Below are positions 6,395 to 14,450 of a DNA stretch of 23,656 nt, in pieces. Position numbers and translations under genes: made by a program. The DNA lies in contig HF986329.1 of the NCBI GenBank assembly GCA_000432655.1, positions 19,840 through 43,495 of the forward strand, in the 5' to 3' direction. The stretch comes from Bacteroides sp. CAG:1060 (GTDB lineage: Bacteria > Bacteroidota > Bacteroidia > Bacteroidales > UBA932). Within the stretch, counting starts at the first letter, position 1; every line of letters starts with the position of its first letter. Below the pieces are notes generated by a model. It ran no database searches and had not been told where the DNA came from. It saw only the letters and a list, made by a program, of their open reading frames with translations.

Positions 6395-9027
6395 GAAAGC
6401 CAATTGTCGCAGTATTATTGTTTCTGATGCTTCCGGTTCTGCTTGCGGCCGCTCCTCAGCACTTTAAGGTGTCAGGTACTGTCACCGATGCCGCCACCGG
6501 GGAGCCTCTTATAGGCGCGGTGGTCAATGTGGATGAGCTCTGGGCCGTCACGGATGCGAACGGAGCCTTCACCATAGACAAGGTGCAGCAGGGAAAGTAT
6601 GACATCAAAGTCAGCATTCTCGGCTATGTTGACTATAAGTTGTCGATAGATGTCAAGCGGGACATTTCCAACATATCGTTCCGGCTCAAGGAGAGCAGTC
6701 TGGCCCTTGACGAGGTGGTTGTTACGGCCAAGCGTCCAAAGGACGGCACGGGAACTTCTCACGACATCGGCCGCGATGCGCTCAATCATTTGCAGCTCAG
6801 CAATATGACTGATATGGCGGCTCTTCTTCCGGGCGGACGCACCACTAATCCGGACCTTACATCCTCATCTACTTTTTCCGTGCGTTCTTCCGGCTCGGCG
6901 GCGGGTAATGCCGCTTTCTCCACGGCGGTGGAGGTTGACGGAGTGCGTATGGGCAACAACGCTGCCTTTTCCGAACTCGGCGGAGTGGATACCAGGAGCA
7001 TATCTGTGGACAATGTCGAATCGGTTGAGGTGATCTCCGGCGTGCCGTCTGCGGAATACGGGGACCTGGGCAGCGGAATGGTGAAGATTCATACCAAGCG
7101 GGGCCGTTCGCCGCTCAACGTGACGTTCTCCGTGAACCCGAGGACTTATCAGACGTCCCTTTCCAAAGGTATCGATATGGGGCTCGACGCCGGTGTGCTG
7201 AACCTGAGTGCCGAGTGGGCCAATGCCACCAAGAAGCTCACTTCCCCGTATGAGTCTTATACCAGAAGAAGCCTGGGTGCTGTATGGAGCAACACTTTCG
7301 CCAGAGTGCTCAGGTTTGAAATAGGGGTTAACGGCAACCTTGGAGGTATGAACAGCAAGGATGACCCGGATGCTTTCAAGGGCCAGTATTCCAAGGTAAG
7401 GGACAATGCCCTCCGTGCCAATACATCCCTGACATGGCAGATTAACGAGCCGTGGGCGACAAACCTGAAGTTCGATGCCTATGTCAATTATGCGGACAAC
7501 CTTTCACATCTCCACAAATACAATTCTGCGGCATCCCGTCTTCCGGCGGTGCATTTTGAGGCGGAAGGGTACAGTTACGCCACACTGCTCCCCGAGGGAG
7601 AATACTATTCCGACAGGATGGAGGATTCCCGGGAACTGGATTCCGGAGCATCGTTGAAATATACCCTCAACTCCCGGTTCAACGGATTCCGGAGCGCTTT
7701 TAAGGCCGGTCTCCAGTGGAAGGCTTCCGGTAATGTGGGGCATGGAGAGTACTATCTTGATCCGGACCTTGCTGCAGACGGATATCGTCCGCGGCCTTAT
7801 ACGGATTATCCTTTCATGCATACCGTTTCTGCCTATGCCGAGGAGGATTTCACATTCCCGTTCGGTCTGCGTCTGACGGCCGGACTCCGCTACGACAGGA
7901 TTCTTATAGAGGGCAGCCGGTACTCCAATGTGGGTTCTTTCTCGCCGCGTCTCAACGCCAAGTGGGATATAAGCAAGAATGTCTCGCTCAGAGCCGGATG
8001 GGGCCTTGCCGAGAAGCTTCCTTCCTTCTACATTCTCTATCCTAAGCAGGAGTATCGCGACATTCTTGTCTCCAGCGGATATGATGCTGCGGGAGAGCTT
8101 TACTATCGTTACTATACCCAGAGTTGCCCGATAGAATATAATCCGGATCTCAAATGGCAGCGCAACAGCAATGCCGAGGTGGGAATTGATGCCAAGGTAT
8201 TCGGGATAAACCTCTCGTTGGTAGGATATTACAACCTTACCGAAAATCCTTACAAATTCTCCAACAGTTTCCAGGCGCTCGTGCTGAATCGTGACGGCTA
8301 CGACGACAAGACATTCGTTTCTGTCAAGCGTCAGGACAATGGCGCTCCAGTAAAGAGAGCCGGAGCGGAACTCACGATGGATTTTCCTCAGATAACCCCT
8401 ATCCGCACTTCTTTCAGGCTTGACGCTTCGTACGGATGGACCAGGACAGACGATGACGGGCTGTACTACTATTATAATACCGGATGGTCGCATCCGGAGA
8501 TACCTTCCCGTTCATATCCTTATGTCGGAGTATATGCCAACGGCGGCAATTCTTCACTTATGATCAGGGGCAAGGTCAGCTCTTCCCTTACCGCCAACCT
8601 GACTTCCATAACGCACATTCCGGAAGCGAGACTGGTGATTACCTGCCGGCTTGAAGCCTCTCTTCTCACGCGCTCACGCAATCTTCCGACCGGGGGCGAG
8701 GATGTTCTGTATCCTGTCGGATATCTTGACGTCGAGGATGGAGGCACGCAGATGCATCCTTTCTCCGAGCGCAACAAGACCGACAACAAGTTCAAGGATC
8801 TTATCATCAGGCCGTCCAACTCATATCTTTTCGCACAGGACGGATATGGTGCATATATGTCTGCCAATCTGAGTGTTACCAAGGAAATTGGAGAGGCTGT
8901 AAGTCTTTCGTTCTTTGCCAACAACTTCACCAACTCCCGTCCATACGTCATATCCAAGGCTACCGGAGTGGGAGCTATCTTTACGCCTGCGTTTTATTAC
9001 GGACTTACCTGCAGAATCAAGTTATGA
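6391..9027 (+). CDS. TonB-dependent outer-membrane receptor with CarboxypepD_reg-like domain
   Basis: An 878-aa outer-membrane receptor. Residues 1-21 form a signal peptide. Residues 25-103 are a CarboxypepD_reg-like beta-sandwich (VSGTVTDAATGEPLIGAVV). A TonB-box-like stretch LDEVVVTAKR lies at about 106-115, the plug at about 120-238 (with VEVISGVPSAEYGDLGSGMV), and the rest is a barrel ending in the aromatic-rich C-terminus FYYGLTCRIKL. Such receptors import scarce substrates using TonB energy. No SusD-like lipoprotein follows. Instead its stop overlaps (ATGA) the start of a DUF4876 lipoprotein gene, followed by a DUF6850-type barrel and a FISUMP lipoprotein. At 878 aa it is shorter than typical SusC (about 1000 aa), so a polysaccharide-utilisation role is not indicated. 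The substrate is unknown. Confidence 0.93.
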   Translation: MRKPIVAVLLFLMLPVLLAAAPQHFKVSGTVTDAATGEPLIGAVVNVDELWAVTDANGAFTIDKVQQGKYDIKVSILGYVDYKLSIDVKRDISNISFRLKESSLALDEVVVTAKRPKDGTGTSHDIGRDALNHLQLSNMTDMAALLPGGRTTNPDLTSSSTFSVRSSGSAAGNAAFSTAVEVDGVRMGNNAAFSELGGVDTRSISVDNVESVEVISGVPSAEYGDLGSGMVKIHTKRGRSPLNVTFSVNPRTYQTSLSKGIDMGLDAGVLNLSAEWANATKKLTSPYESYTRRSLGAVWSNTFARVLRFEIGVNGNLGGMNSKDDPDAFKGQYSKVRDNALRANTSLTWQINEPWATNLKFDAYVNYADNLSHLHKYNSAASRLPAVHFEAEGYSYATLLPEGEYYSDRMEDSRELDSGASLKYTLNSRFNGFRSAFKAGLQWKASGNVGHGEYYLDPDLAADGYRPRPYTDYPFMHTVSAYAEEDFTFPFGLRLTAGLRYDRILIEGSRYSNVGSFSPRLNAKWDISKNVSLRAGWGLAEKLPSFYILYPKQEYRDILVSSGYDAAGELYYRYYTQSCPIEYNPDLKWQRNSNAEVGIDAKVFGINLSLVGYYNLTENPYKFSNSFQALVLNRDGYDDKTFVSVKRQDNGAPVKRAGAELTMDFPQITPIRTSFRLDASYGWTRTDDDGLYYYYNTGWSHPEIPSRSYPYVGVYANGGNSSLMIRGKVSSSLTANLTSITHIPEARLVITCRLEASLLTRSRNLPTGGEDVLYPVGYLDVEDGGTQMHPFSERNKTDNKFKDLIIRPSNSYLFAQDGYGAYMSANLSVTKEIGEAVSLSFFANNFTNSRPYVISKATGVGAIFTPAFYYGLTCRIKL

Positions 9028-10229
9028 GACACTTTCATATCATATTTGTGGCATTGCTTATATCCGCGCTCCTCTTCTCTTGTGTGAGAGTAGGGGATGG
9101 AAACCCTTATATGCCGGACTTGCAACGGCTTGAAATCAGTCTTGAGGTTCCGGACGGCGATTCTGCGGACTATGGTCTGGCGGAGATATCCGTCAGGGAT
9201 ATCAACACGGACGCCACCTATCCGGCTCGTTGCGATGATTCCGGAAAGGCTTTTGTCGATGTCCCGAACGGGGTGTACATGGTGACGGTTTCCATTCTGA
9301 ACGGGGAGCAGTCATTCAACGGGACAAGGAACGGAGTGATTGTAAGCGGGACTTCTTCAGACTGTGCCATAAAGCTTTCGCGACTGAGACTGTCGGATAT
9401 TGTCATAAAGGAAATCTATTGCGGCGGGTGCCTGAAATACCCGCAGGAAGGGACATACCAGTCGGACTCATACATTATTCTGCACAATAATTCCGCTTCT
9501 ACCGTACATCTTGACGGATTGTGCTTCGGAACTCTTGACCCATACAATTCCAACTCCGTTTCCGTCTGGGAAGAAGGAATAGATTTCTCTCCGATTATTC
9601 AGGCTGTATGGCAGTTCCCCGGTGGTGGTGAAGATTTCCCTTTGGGCAAGGGAGAAGATGCCATAATCGCGGTGAGAGGCGCCATTGACCATAGCGCGTA
9701 CTATCCTCAGTCTGTGAATCTTAATAGAGAAGACGTATTCGTGTGCTACAATCCTTTGTATTTTGCGAATCCGATATATCACCCGGCGCCGGGACCGCTT
9801 GTGCGCACGGACCATTATATGAATGTGGTGATAAAGACAGGGCAGTCCAATGCCTACACGCTTTCCATCAATTCCCCTGCGGTGGTGATTTTCAGAGCCG
9901 AGGGTACCACTATCCAGGAGTTTGTCTCCAAGAGCGAGAACATCATACAGAAACCGGGAAGCGATAAGGACAGGATTGTCTGCATACCTAACGAATGGGT
10001 GCTTGACGGCGTGGAGGTATTCAACGGCGGATCTTCATCCAACAAAAAACGCATTTCTCCGTCCATTGACGCATCCTATGTGACTCTTTCCAAGACATTT
10101 GAGGGCAGGTCACTAATGCGCCGGACGGATGAGAATATGAGTGCCAAGAAGGGTTATGAGGTCCTCGTGGACACCAACAACAGTTCAAAAGATTTTTATG
10201 AGCGTGAAACACAATCTCTTCATAAATAG
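9024..10229 (+). CDS. DUF4876-type lipoprotein, partner of the TonB receptor
   Basis: A 401-aa envelope lipoprotein: the signal peptide ends in LLFSC with Cys20 as the lipidation site. Residues after the cysteine (VRVGDG) do not resemble the acidic surface-export signals described for Bacteroidota, so orientation is uncertain. Residues about 33-118 look like a small beta-sandwich (VPNGVYMVTVSI is typical of transthyretin-like repeats). From about 125 the pattern IVIKEIYCGG ... SYIILHNNSASTVHLDGLCFG resembles a lamin-tail-type fold. The C-terminus carries GYEVLVDTNNSSKDF, which I associate with DUF4876 proteins. The gene overlaps the receptor by 4 bp and the next barrel gene by 32 bp, so expression is tightly linked. 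No enzymatic motif is visible; it may be a binding or assembly partner of the two barrels. Confidence 0.75.
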   Translation: MRHFHIIFVALLISALLFSCVRVGDGNPYMPDLQRLEISLEVPDGDSADYGLAEISVRDINTDATYPARCDDSGKAFVDVPNGVYMVTVSILNGEQSFNGTRNGVIVSGTSSDCAIKLSRLRLSDIVIKEIYCGGCLKYPQEGTYQSDSYIILHNNSASTVHLDGLCFGTLDPYNSNSVSVWEEGIDFSPIIQAVWQFPGGGEDFPLGKGEDAIIAVRGAIDHSAYYPQSVNLNREDVFVCYNPLYFANPIYHPAPGPLVRTDHYMNVVIKTGQSNAYTLSINSPAVVIFRAEGTTIQEFVSKSENIIQKPGSDKDRIVCIPNEWVLDGVEVFNGGSSSNKKRISPSIDASYVTLSKTFEGRSLMRRTDENMSAKKGYEVLVDTNNSSKDFYERETQSLHK

Positions 10230-11709
10230 AATCGCTGCGTTGACGGTTCTTCTGTGCCTGCCCGTATGTGTATCGGCGCAGAAATACGATCGGCTTCTCA
10301 AACGCAATCTTTGGAATGACGGTTCCAATATGGCGGCGTTGAGGTTGGACAGTCTGGATTTCTCCGAGGCTTCGTTGTCGTTTGCCTATACCGGCGGGGA
10401 TTTCAGAAATTACAACCAGTCTTCTTCGGATCTCAGCGGAGGAGCGCTTGCCCGTTCGGTGAATCATCTTGACAAATTCTCGATGACCGGGACTTTCGGG
10501 TTCAGCGATACTGAGGCGCGGGGGATGTGCGGCTCAATGTTCATTGATCCGGGATATTTCCCTATAGATGTGAGCGAGTTTACTCCGGGCCGGAAGTCTT
10601 TTCAGAAGTATCTGGTGTCCGGCGGTATTTCAGTGCCTCTTTCGTCCGGATGGATGATAGGCGCGTCGCTGGATTTCAAGTCAGCCAATGCTGCCAAGCG
10701 TAAGGATCTCAGATACACCGGGTATAAACTTGATATGGAGTTCTCTCCGTCCGTTGTATATGCGGCAGAGGGATTTGCCGCCGGACTTTCTCTGAAGGTG
10801 GGAAGAAATACGGAAATTATCAATGCCGAGCAGATCGGAACGTCCGATACGGCCCCGATGGCCTTCTTTGATGAAGGTTTGTGGCTTGGAAATTATCAGG
10901 CCTGGACCGGAAGCGGGGTGCATCTTAAAGAGCCCGGTGTCAACGGTCTGCCTGTATATAAGAATACTCTCGGAGCCGCCGTTCAGTTCGCTGCCGGAGG
11001 ATTGTTCGCCGAATTTGGCTTTGACTACTTTCGCGGAGAGGTAGGCGAAAGGCAGAACGTGTGGTATCGTTTCCGTGGCCCGGAATATTCCATGAAGCTG
11101 GACTACCGCTTCGGGAAGAATACTCTGAGGGGCTATGTTCTATATGAATATGGTACCAACCGCAAGAGCGTTCTGGATAAGGTGACATCCGGAGGTGTGA
11201 CCCTTGTCAAGGAGTACGGGAGCAACAAAATCCGCGAAACCGGCATCTTAAATGTCGGGGTATCGTATGAATGGACAAACGATGCGATGGTATTTGGTGC
11301 CGGAGTTTCGTTCTTGGACAGAAGGGATGTGGTTTCGGTCAGGTATCCGTTCGTGTCCGGCAGGGAGCTGATGAGCGGAGATGTCCGTGCGTATGCGACG
11401 CTTCCTTTCGGGAAATGGGAGATAGGAGGCGAGATTGGATTTATGGCAGGGCGGTCCAATGATTCCGAGTGGACCGTTTCGGAGGTCGATTCGGATGTGG
11501 AGGCTCCTTTCAGGCACGGGGAACTGTATTCCGTGGCAAGTGAATACGAGACGATTCCACGCATTGATGCCGGGCTTGGGGTTACTCGATATTTTCGCAA
11601 GGGCCTGTTTGCCGCTGTCCGCGGGTCTATGATCAAGGCGTTTTCTCCTGAGGAGATACCAGGGTCATGGAGGTATTGTGCAGGTATAGAATTTGGTTTA
11701 ACGTTTTAA
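10198..11709 (+). CDS. Outer-membrane beta-barrel protein, DUF6850-like
   Basis: A 503-aa predicted outer-membrane barrel. The start at 10198 is preferred because it gives a signal peptide (residues 1-27, cleavage at VSA before QKYD); the frame also opens upstream with a GTG at 10141, but that adds a non-signal extension. The mature protein begins with YDRLLKRNLWNDGSNMAAL and then shows alternating hydrophobic/polar strands rich in Gly and aromatics, ending in Phe (GIEFGLTF), the usual mark of barrel insertion. The family assignment to DUF6850 is from memory of proteins found next to DUF4876 and TonB receptors and is less sure than the barrel call. It overlaps the DUF4876 gene by 32 bp. It has no plug domain, so it is not a second TonB receptor. 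It could be a channel or a structural partner. Confidence 0.72.
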   Translation: MSVKHNLFINRIAALTVLLCLPVCVSAQKYDRLLKRNLWNDGSNMAALRLDSLDFSEASLSFAYTGGDFRNYNQSSSDLSGGALARSVNHLDKFSMTGTFGFSDTEARGMCGSMFIDPGYFPIDVSEFTPGRKSFQKYLVSGGISVPLSSGWMIGASLDFKSANAAKRKDLRYTGYKLDMEFSPSVVYAAEGFAAGLSLKVGRNTEIINAEQIGTSDTAPMAFFDEGLWLGNYQAWTGSGVHLKEPGVNGLPVYKNTLGAAVQFAAGGLFAEFGFDYFRGEVGERQNVWYRFRGPEYSMKLDYRFGKNTLRGYVLYEYGTNRKSVLDKVTSGGVTLVKEYGSNKIRETGILNVGVSYEWTNDAMVFGAGVSFLDRRDVVSVRYPFVSGRELMSGDVRAYATLPFGKWEIGGEIGFMAGRSNDSEWTVSEVDSDVEAPFRHGELYSVASEYETIPRIDAGLGVTRYFRKGLFAAVRGSMIKAFSPEEIPGSWRYCAGIEFGLTF

Positions 11710-11720
11710 ATATTTCAATT

Positions 11721-12812
11721 ATGAAGAAATCATTGGCTTTTGCTCTTGTCCTCGCCGCCATGGTGGCTTGTGATAAAGCGGCTCCGGCTCCAGAGGGAAC
11801 CATCGAGTCCAAGGAAAGCGTGGTCGTTCCTTTTGACGGCGCTACCATAAAATACAGTCTCACAGCCAACTGTGACTGGAAAGTGACTACTACGACAGTG
11901 GATGTCGTGCCTATGAAGGGCACGGCAGGTACCACGGAACTTACCGTTGTCGTTCCGCCTAACCATACGACAGCTGCAGTTAAAGAGTCTTTCACTGTGG
12001 CATTTACCAATGCTGACGGCGTGTCTGAATTGAAAGTTGTGGAGATTGCAGTTCCTGCCCCGTCTTTGGAATACGGCGGATATACATACGGCGTCAAGTA
12101 CTTTGGCGACGGAAATTATTGGATGACAGAGAATCTTCATTACCTTCCTGAAGGCGTGAACGTCTCAGACGACCCTAAGACAGGTACAATGTGGTATCCA
12201 TATAACCTTGAGCTTAAGGAAGGTGCCAAATCTCCTACAGTCAAGGATATCCTGAAGGATGACGCCAGCATCGCCAAGTTCGGATATTTGTACTCTCCTG
12301 CCCTGGCTTTGGGAGTCGAGAAGATTGATGCTTCCAACTACAATACTCTTGAGAAGACCAGAGGCATCTGCCCTGAAGGGTGGCATATTCCTTCAGCCGC
12401 TGAGCTTTTCAAACTGTGCGGTGCTTCAGTCAAGATGGACAATGAGGCTACCAAGCCTGCGGATGATCCTAATGCCATGTTCTGGGATCCTGAGCTCAAG
12501 TATGGTTCTGTGGCAAAGTCTTTCGAGCAGGGATTTAATTTCCAGCCGGCAGGTTCCGTAATGTCCGGCAAGTATATGACTGCGATGATTGATGATACCA
12601 AGTGTGATGTCAAGGAGTATTTGGGCATGAACGGCATGACGTATCTTCTCGGTTCCACCGGTCACGCCAAAATGAAAGACGGAAAGCAGACTGGAGAACA
12701 GGTGACAGGAATGATGACAACTTTCACAAAGGTTTACCTGAAAGGCCGTCTGAGCGTAGCGTACCTTGATGTCAAAACAGGTGTGTCAGTGCGCTGTGTG
12801 AAGGATAAATAG
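11721..12812 (+). CDS. FISUMP-domain lipoprotein with N-terminal BACON-like domain
   Basis: A 363-aa secreted lipoprotein. The start at 11721 gives MKKSLAFALVLAAMVAC with Cys17 as probable lipidation site; an upstream in-frame ATG at 11667 would bury the signal and overlap the barrel gene. Residues about 28-115 fit a BACON-like Ig fold (SLTANCDWKVT, then VVEIAV). Residues about 121-363 fit the FISUMP domain (Fibrobacter succinogenes major paralogous domain): GNYWMTENLHYLPEG, GICPEGWHIPSAAEL and a C-terminal SVRCVKD. FISUMP proteins have no established biochemical role. The gene follows the barrel gene after 11 bp and is closed by an intrinsic terminator, so it is the last gene of the TonB operon. 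Its proline codons are mostly CCT, unlike the CCG-rich receptor gene, which hints at higher expression or a different history. Confidence 0.85.
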   Translation: MKKSLAFALVLAAMVACDKAAPAPEGTIESKESVVVPFDGATIKYSLTANCDWKVTTTTVDVVPMKGTAGTTELTVVVPPNHTTAAVKESFTVAFTNADGVSELKVVEIAVPAPSLEYGGYTYGVKYFGDGNYWMTENLHYLPEGVNVSDDPKTGTMWYPYNLELKEGAKSPTVKDILKDDASIAKFGYLYSPALALGVEKIDASNYNTLEKTRGICPEGWHIPSAAELFKLCGASVKMDNEATKPADDPNAMFWDPELKYGSVAKSFEQGFNFQPAGSVMSGKYMTAMIDDTKCDVKEYLGMNGMTYLLGSTGHAKMKDGKQTGEQVTGMMTTFTKVYLKGRLSVAYLDVKTGVSVRCVKDK

Positions 12813-12836
12813 CAGTTTTGCTGAATTAAATATCGA

Positions 12837-12871
12837 GCCGCTCAAAAACTTGTTTATTTGAGCGGCTTTTT
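12837..12871 (+). terminator. Intrinsic terminator after the FISUMP gene
   Basis: A perfect 10-bp stem, gccgctcaaa (12837-12846) with tttgagcggc (12857-12866), a 10-nt loop and five T residues (12867-12871). It closes the TonB operon 25 bp after the FISUMP stop. Confidence 0.9.
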
Positions 12872-12884
12872 CGGTAATAATGAC

Positions 12885-12892
12885 TAACTTTG
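12885..12892 (+). promoter_or_regulatory. -7 element of the DASS transporter promoter
   Basis: TAACTTTG is an exact match to TAnnTTTG. The nearest upstream TTTG is at 12857-12860, a spacing of 24 bp, longer than usual, and it lies inside the 3' arm of the preceding terminator. The start site would be near 12899, leaving a leader of about 34 nt. Confidence 0.6.
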
Positions 12893-12932
12893 CAAACTTG
12901 TGTTCAGGAAATATTATTAATTTTTCAGATAA

Positions 12933-14387
12933 ATGTCACAAAACAAAGTTTCTGTAAAGAACATCGTCCTCCTGTGCGTAGTGCTTGCGATTACGGTTTT
13001 CTTGTGGGCAGTTCCGACATCGTTCTTCGGAATCGAGGGACTCACTGCCGTGCAACAGCGAATGATTGCCATCTTCTTCTTCGCAGCGCTTATGTGGATT
13101 GTAGAGGTTGTGCCTAACTGGACCACATCTCTGATTGTCATCGTGGTGATGCTGCTGACAGTTTCTGACAAGGGATTGAAGTTCCTTTGTAATCCGGAAA
13201 GCGGTACTCTTGTAGACTACAAGTCCATAATGGCTTCTTTTGCCGATCCTGTAGTAATGCTCTTCATGGGCGGCTTTGTACTTGCCATAGTGGCTTCCAA
13301 GTATGGTATGGATGCTGTGATGGCGAAGTTCCTTCTCGGGCTTTTCGGAAAGAAGCCGAAAGTTGTTCTTCTCGGATTTCTCATTGTCATCAGCGTGTTC
13401 TCCATGTTCATGAGCAACACTGCTACCGCGGCGATGATGCTTGCTTTCCTTGCACCTGTGCTCAAGAGTCTTCCTGATGATGAGACCGGCAAGGTGGGGC
13501 TTGCACTTTCCATTCCTATCGCAGCCAACCTCGGTGGTATCGGAACCCCTATCGGAACTCCTCCGAATGCTGTGGCTATCGGTGCTCTCGAGAATGCCGG
13601 CTACAGTATCGGATTCCTTGACTGGATGCTCAGAATGATACCTTACGTGATAGTCATGATTATTATCGCATGGGTGCTTCTTACAGTTTTCTTCCCGTTC
13701 AAGGCCAAATCCATCGTTCTTGACATTCCTGTCAAGGAGTCAAAGAAGGACTGGCGCACTTATGTGGCATGGATTACTTTCTTCCTTACCATCCTCCTTT
13801 GGGTGACAGAGCAGGCTACCGGTATCAACTCCAATGTGGTGGCTCTTATTCCTCTTGCAGTATATACCTGTACCGGAGTGTTCACCAAGGAAGATATCAA
13901 AGAGATTAACTGGAGCGTGCTCTGGCTCGTTGCCGGAGGATTTGCCCTTGGAATAGGTCTCAACAAGACGGGACTTGCCGCTACTCTTATCAATGCGATT
14001 CCGTTCAGATCCATGAACGTGGTCATCGTGATGATAGTTGCCGGTCTTATCTGCTACCTCCTTTCCAACTTCATCTCCAACTCTGCTACGGCGGCCCTTC
14101 TCGTGCCTATTCTCGTAGTTGTAGGTACTGCTCTTGAAGACCCTGCTGCGGCCAGCCATACTCAGTTTGAAAGTATGGGCGGAATGTATGCGCTTATTCC
14201 TTTCATAGCTATGTGTGCATCCATCGCCATGCTCTTCCCTATATCTACACCTCCGAATGCCATTGCGGCCTCCACAGGTCTGGTTTCCACCAAGGATATG
14301 ACCAAGGTCGGCATTATCATCGGTGTCATAGGCTTCATTTTGGGATACTTCCTTCTTACGACATTGTTCCCATTCCAGGCTGCATAA
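12933..14387 (+). CDS. SLC13/DASS-family sodium:anion symporter
   Basis: A 484-aa inner-membrane secondary transporter of the divalent anion:sodium symporter family, which carries di- or tricarboxylates or sulfate. The sequence is almost wholly hydrophobic with about eleven helices and shows the internal two-fold repeat of the family. The first half has SNTATAA at 161-167 and GTPPNAVA at 208-215. The second half has SNSATAA at 382-388 and STPPNAIA at 438-445. These SNT-type hairpin tips bind sodium and the substrate carboxylates. The second tip reads SNS rather than the SNT of well-studied dicarboxylate members, so the exact anion is not predicted. An outer-membrane barrel gene follows after 63 bp with a hairpin between, suggesting a paired uptake route across both membranes. 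Confidence 0.92.
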   Translation: MSQNKVSVKNIVLLCVVLAITVFLWAVPTSFFGIEGLTAVQQRMIAIFFFAALMWIVEVVPNWTTSLIVIVVMLLTVSDKGLKFLCNPESGTLVDYKSIMASFADPVVMLFMGGFVLAIVASKYGMDAVMAKFLLGLFGKKPKVVLLGFLIVISVFSMFMSNTATAAMMLAFLAPVLKSLPDDETGKVGLALSIPIAANLGGIGTPIGTPPNAVAIGALENAGYSIGFLDWMLRMIPYVIVMIIIAWVLLTVFFPFKAKSIVLDIPVKESKKDWRTYVAWITFFLTILLWVTEQATGINSNVVALIPLAVYTCTGVFTKEDIKEINWSVLWLVAGGFALGIGLNKTGLAATLINAIPFRSMNVVIVMIVAGLICYLLSNFISNSATAALLVPILVVVGTALEDPAAASHTQFESMGGMYALIPFIAMCASIAMLFPISTPPNAIAASTGLVSTKDMTKVGIIIGVIGFILGYFLLTTLFPFQAA

Positions 14388-14400
14388 AGTTTAACTTATG

Positions 14401-14430
14401 TGAGGAGACGGTGCTTTTTCTGTCTCCTCA
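14401..14430 (+). promoter_or_regulatory. Intercistronic hairpin between the symporter and porin genes
   Basis: tgaggagac (14401-14409) pairs perfectly with gtctcctca (14422-14430): a 9-bp stem with a 12-nt loop that itself holds the T-run. Only a short TGTTTTG follows, so termination would be partial at best. It may separate or stabilise the two halves of the transcript and set a different level for the porin. Confidence 0.6.
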
Positions 14431-14450
14431 TGTTTTGTCCAATTTATATT

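Noticed and set aside
7504..8493. A 329-codon open frame antisense to the TonB receptor
   Set aside because: It overlaps the barrel of a well-supported receptor, has no start context or domain, and its composition (rich in Arg, Ile, Glu) is typical of a shadow frame.
6391..10229. Reading the TonB receptor and the next lipoprotein as a SusC/SusD pair of a polysaccharide-utilisation locus
   Set aside because: The lipoprotein lacks the helical TPR-type SusD features, the receptor is shorter than SusC, and no glycoside hydrolase, sulfatase or hybrid two-component sensor is nearby.
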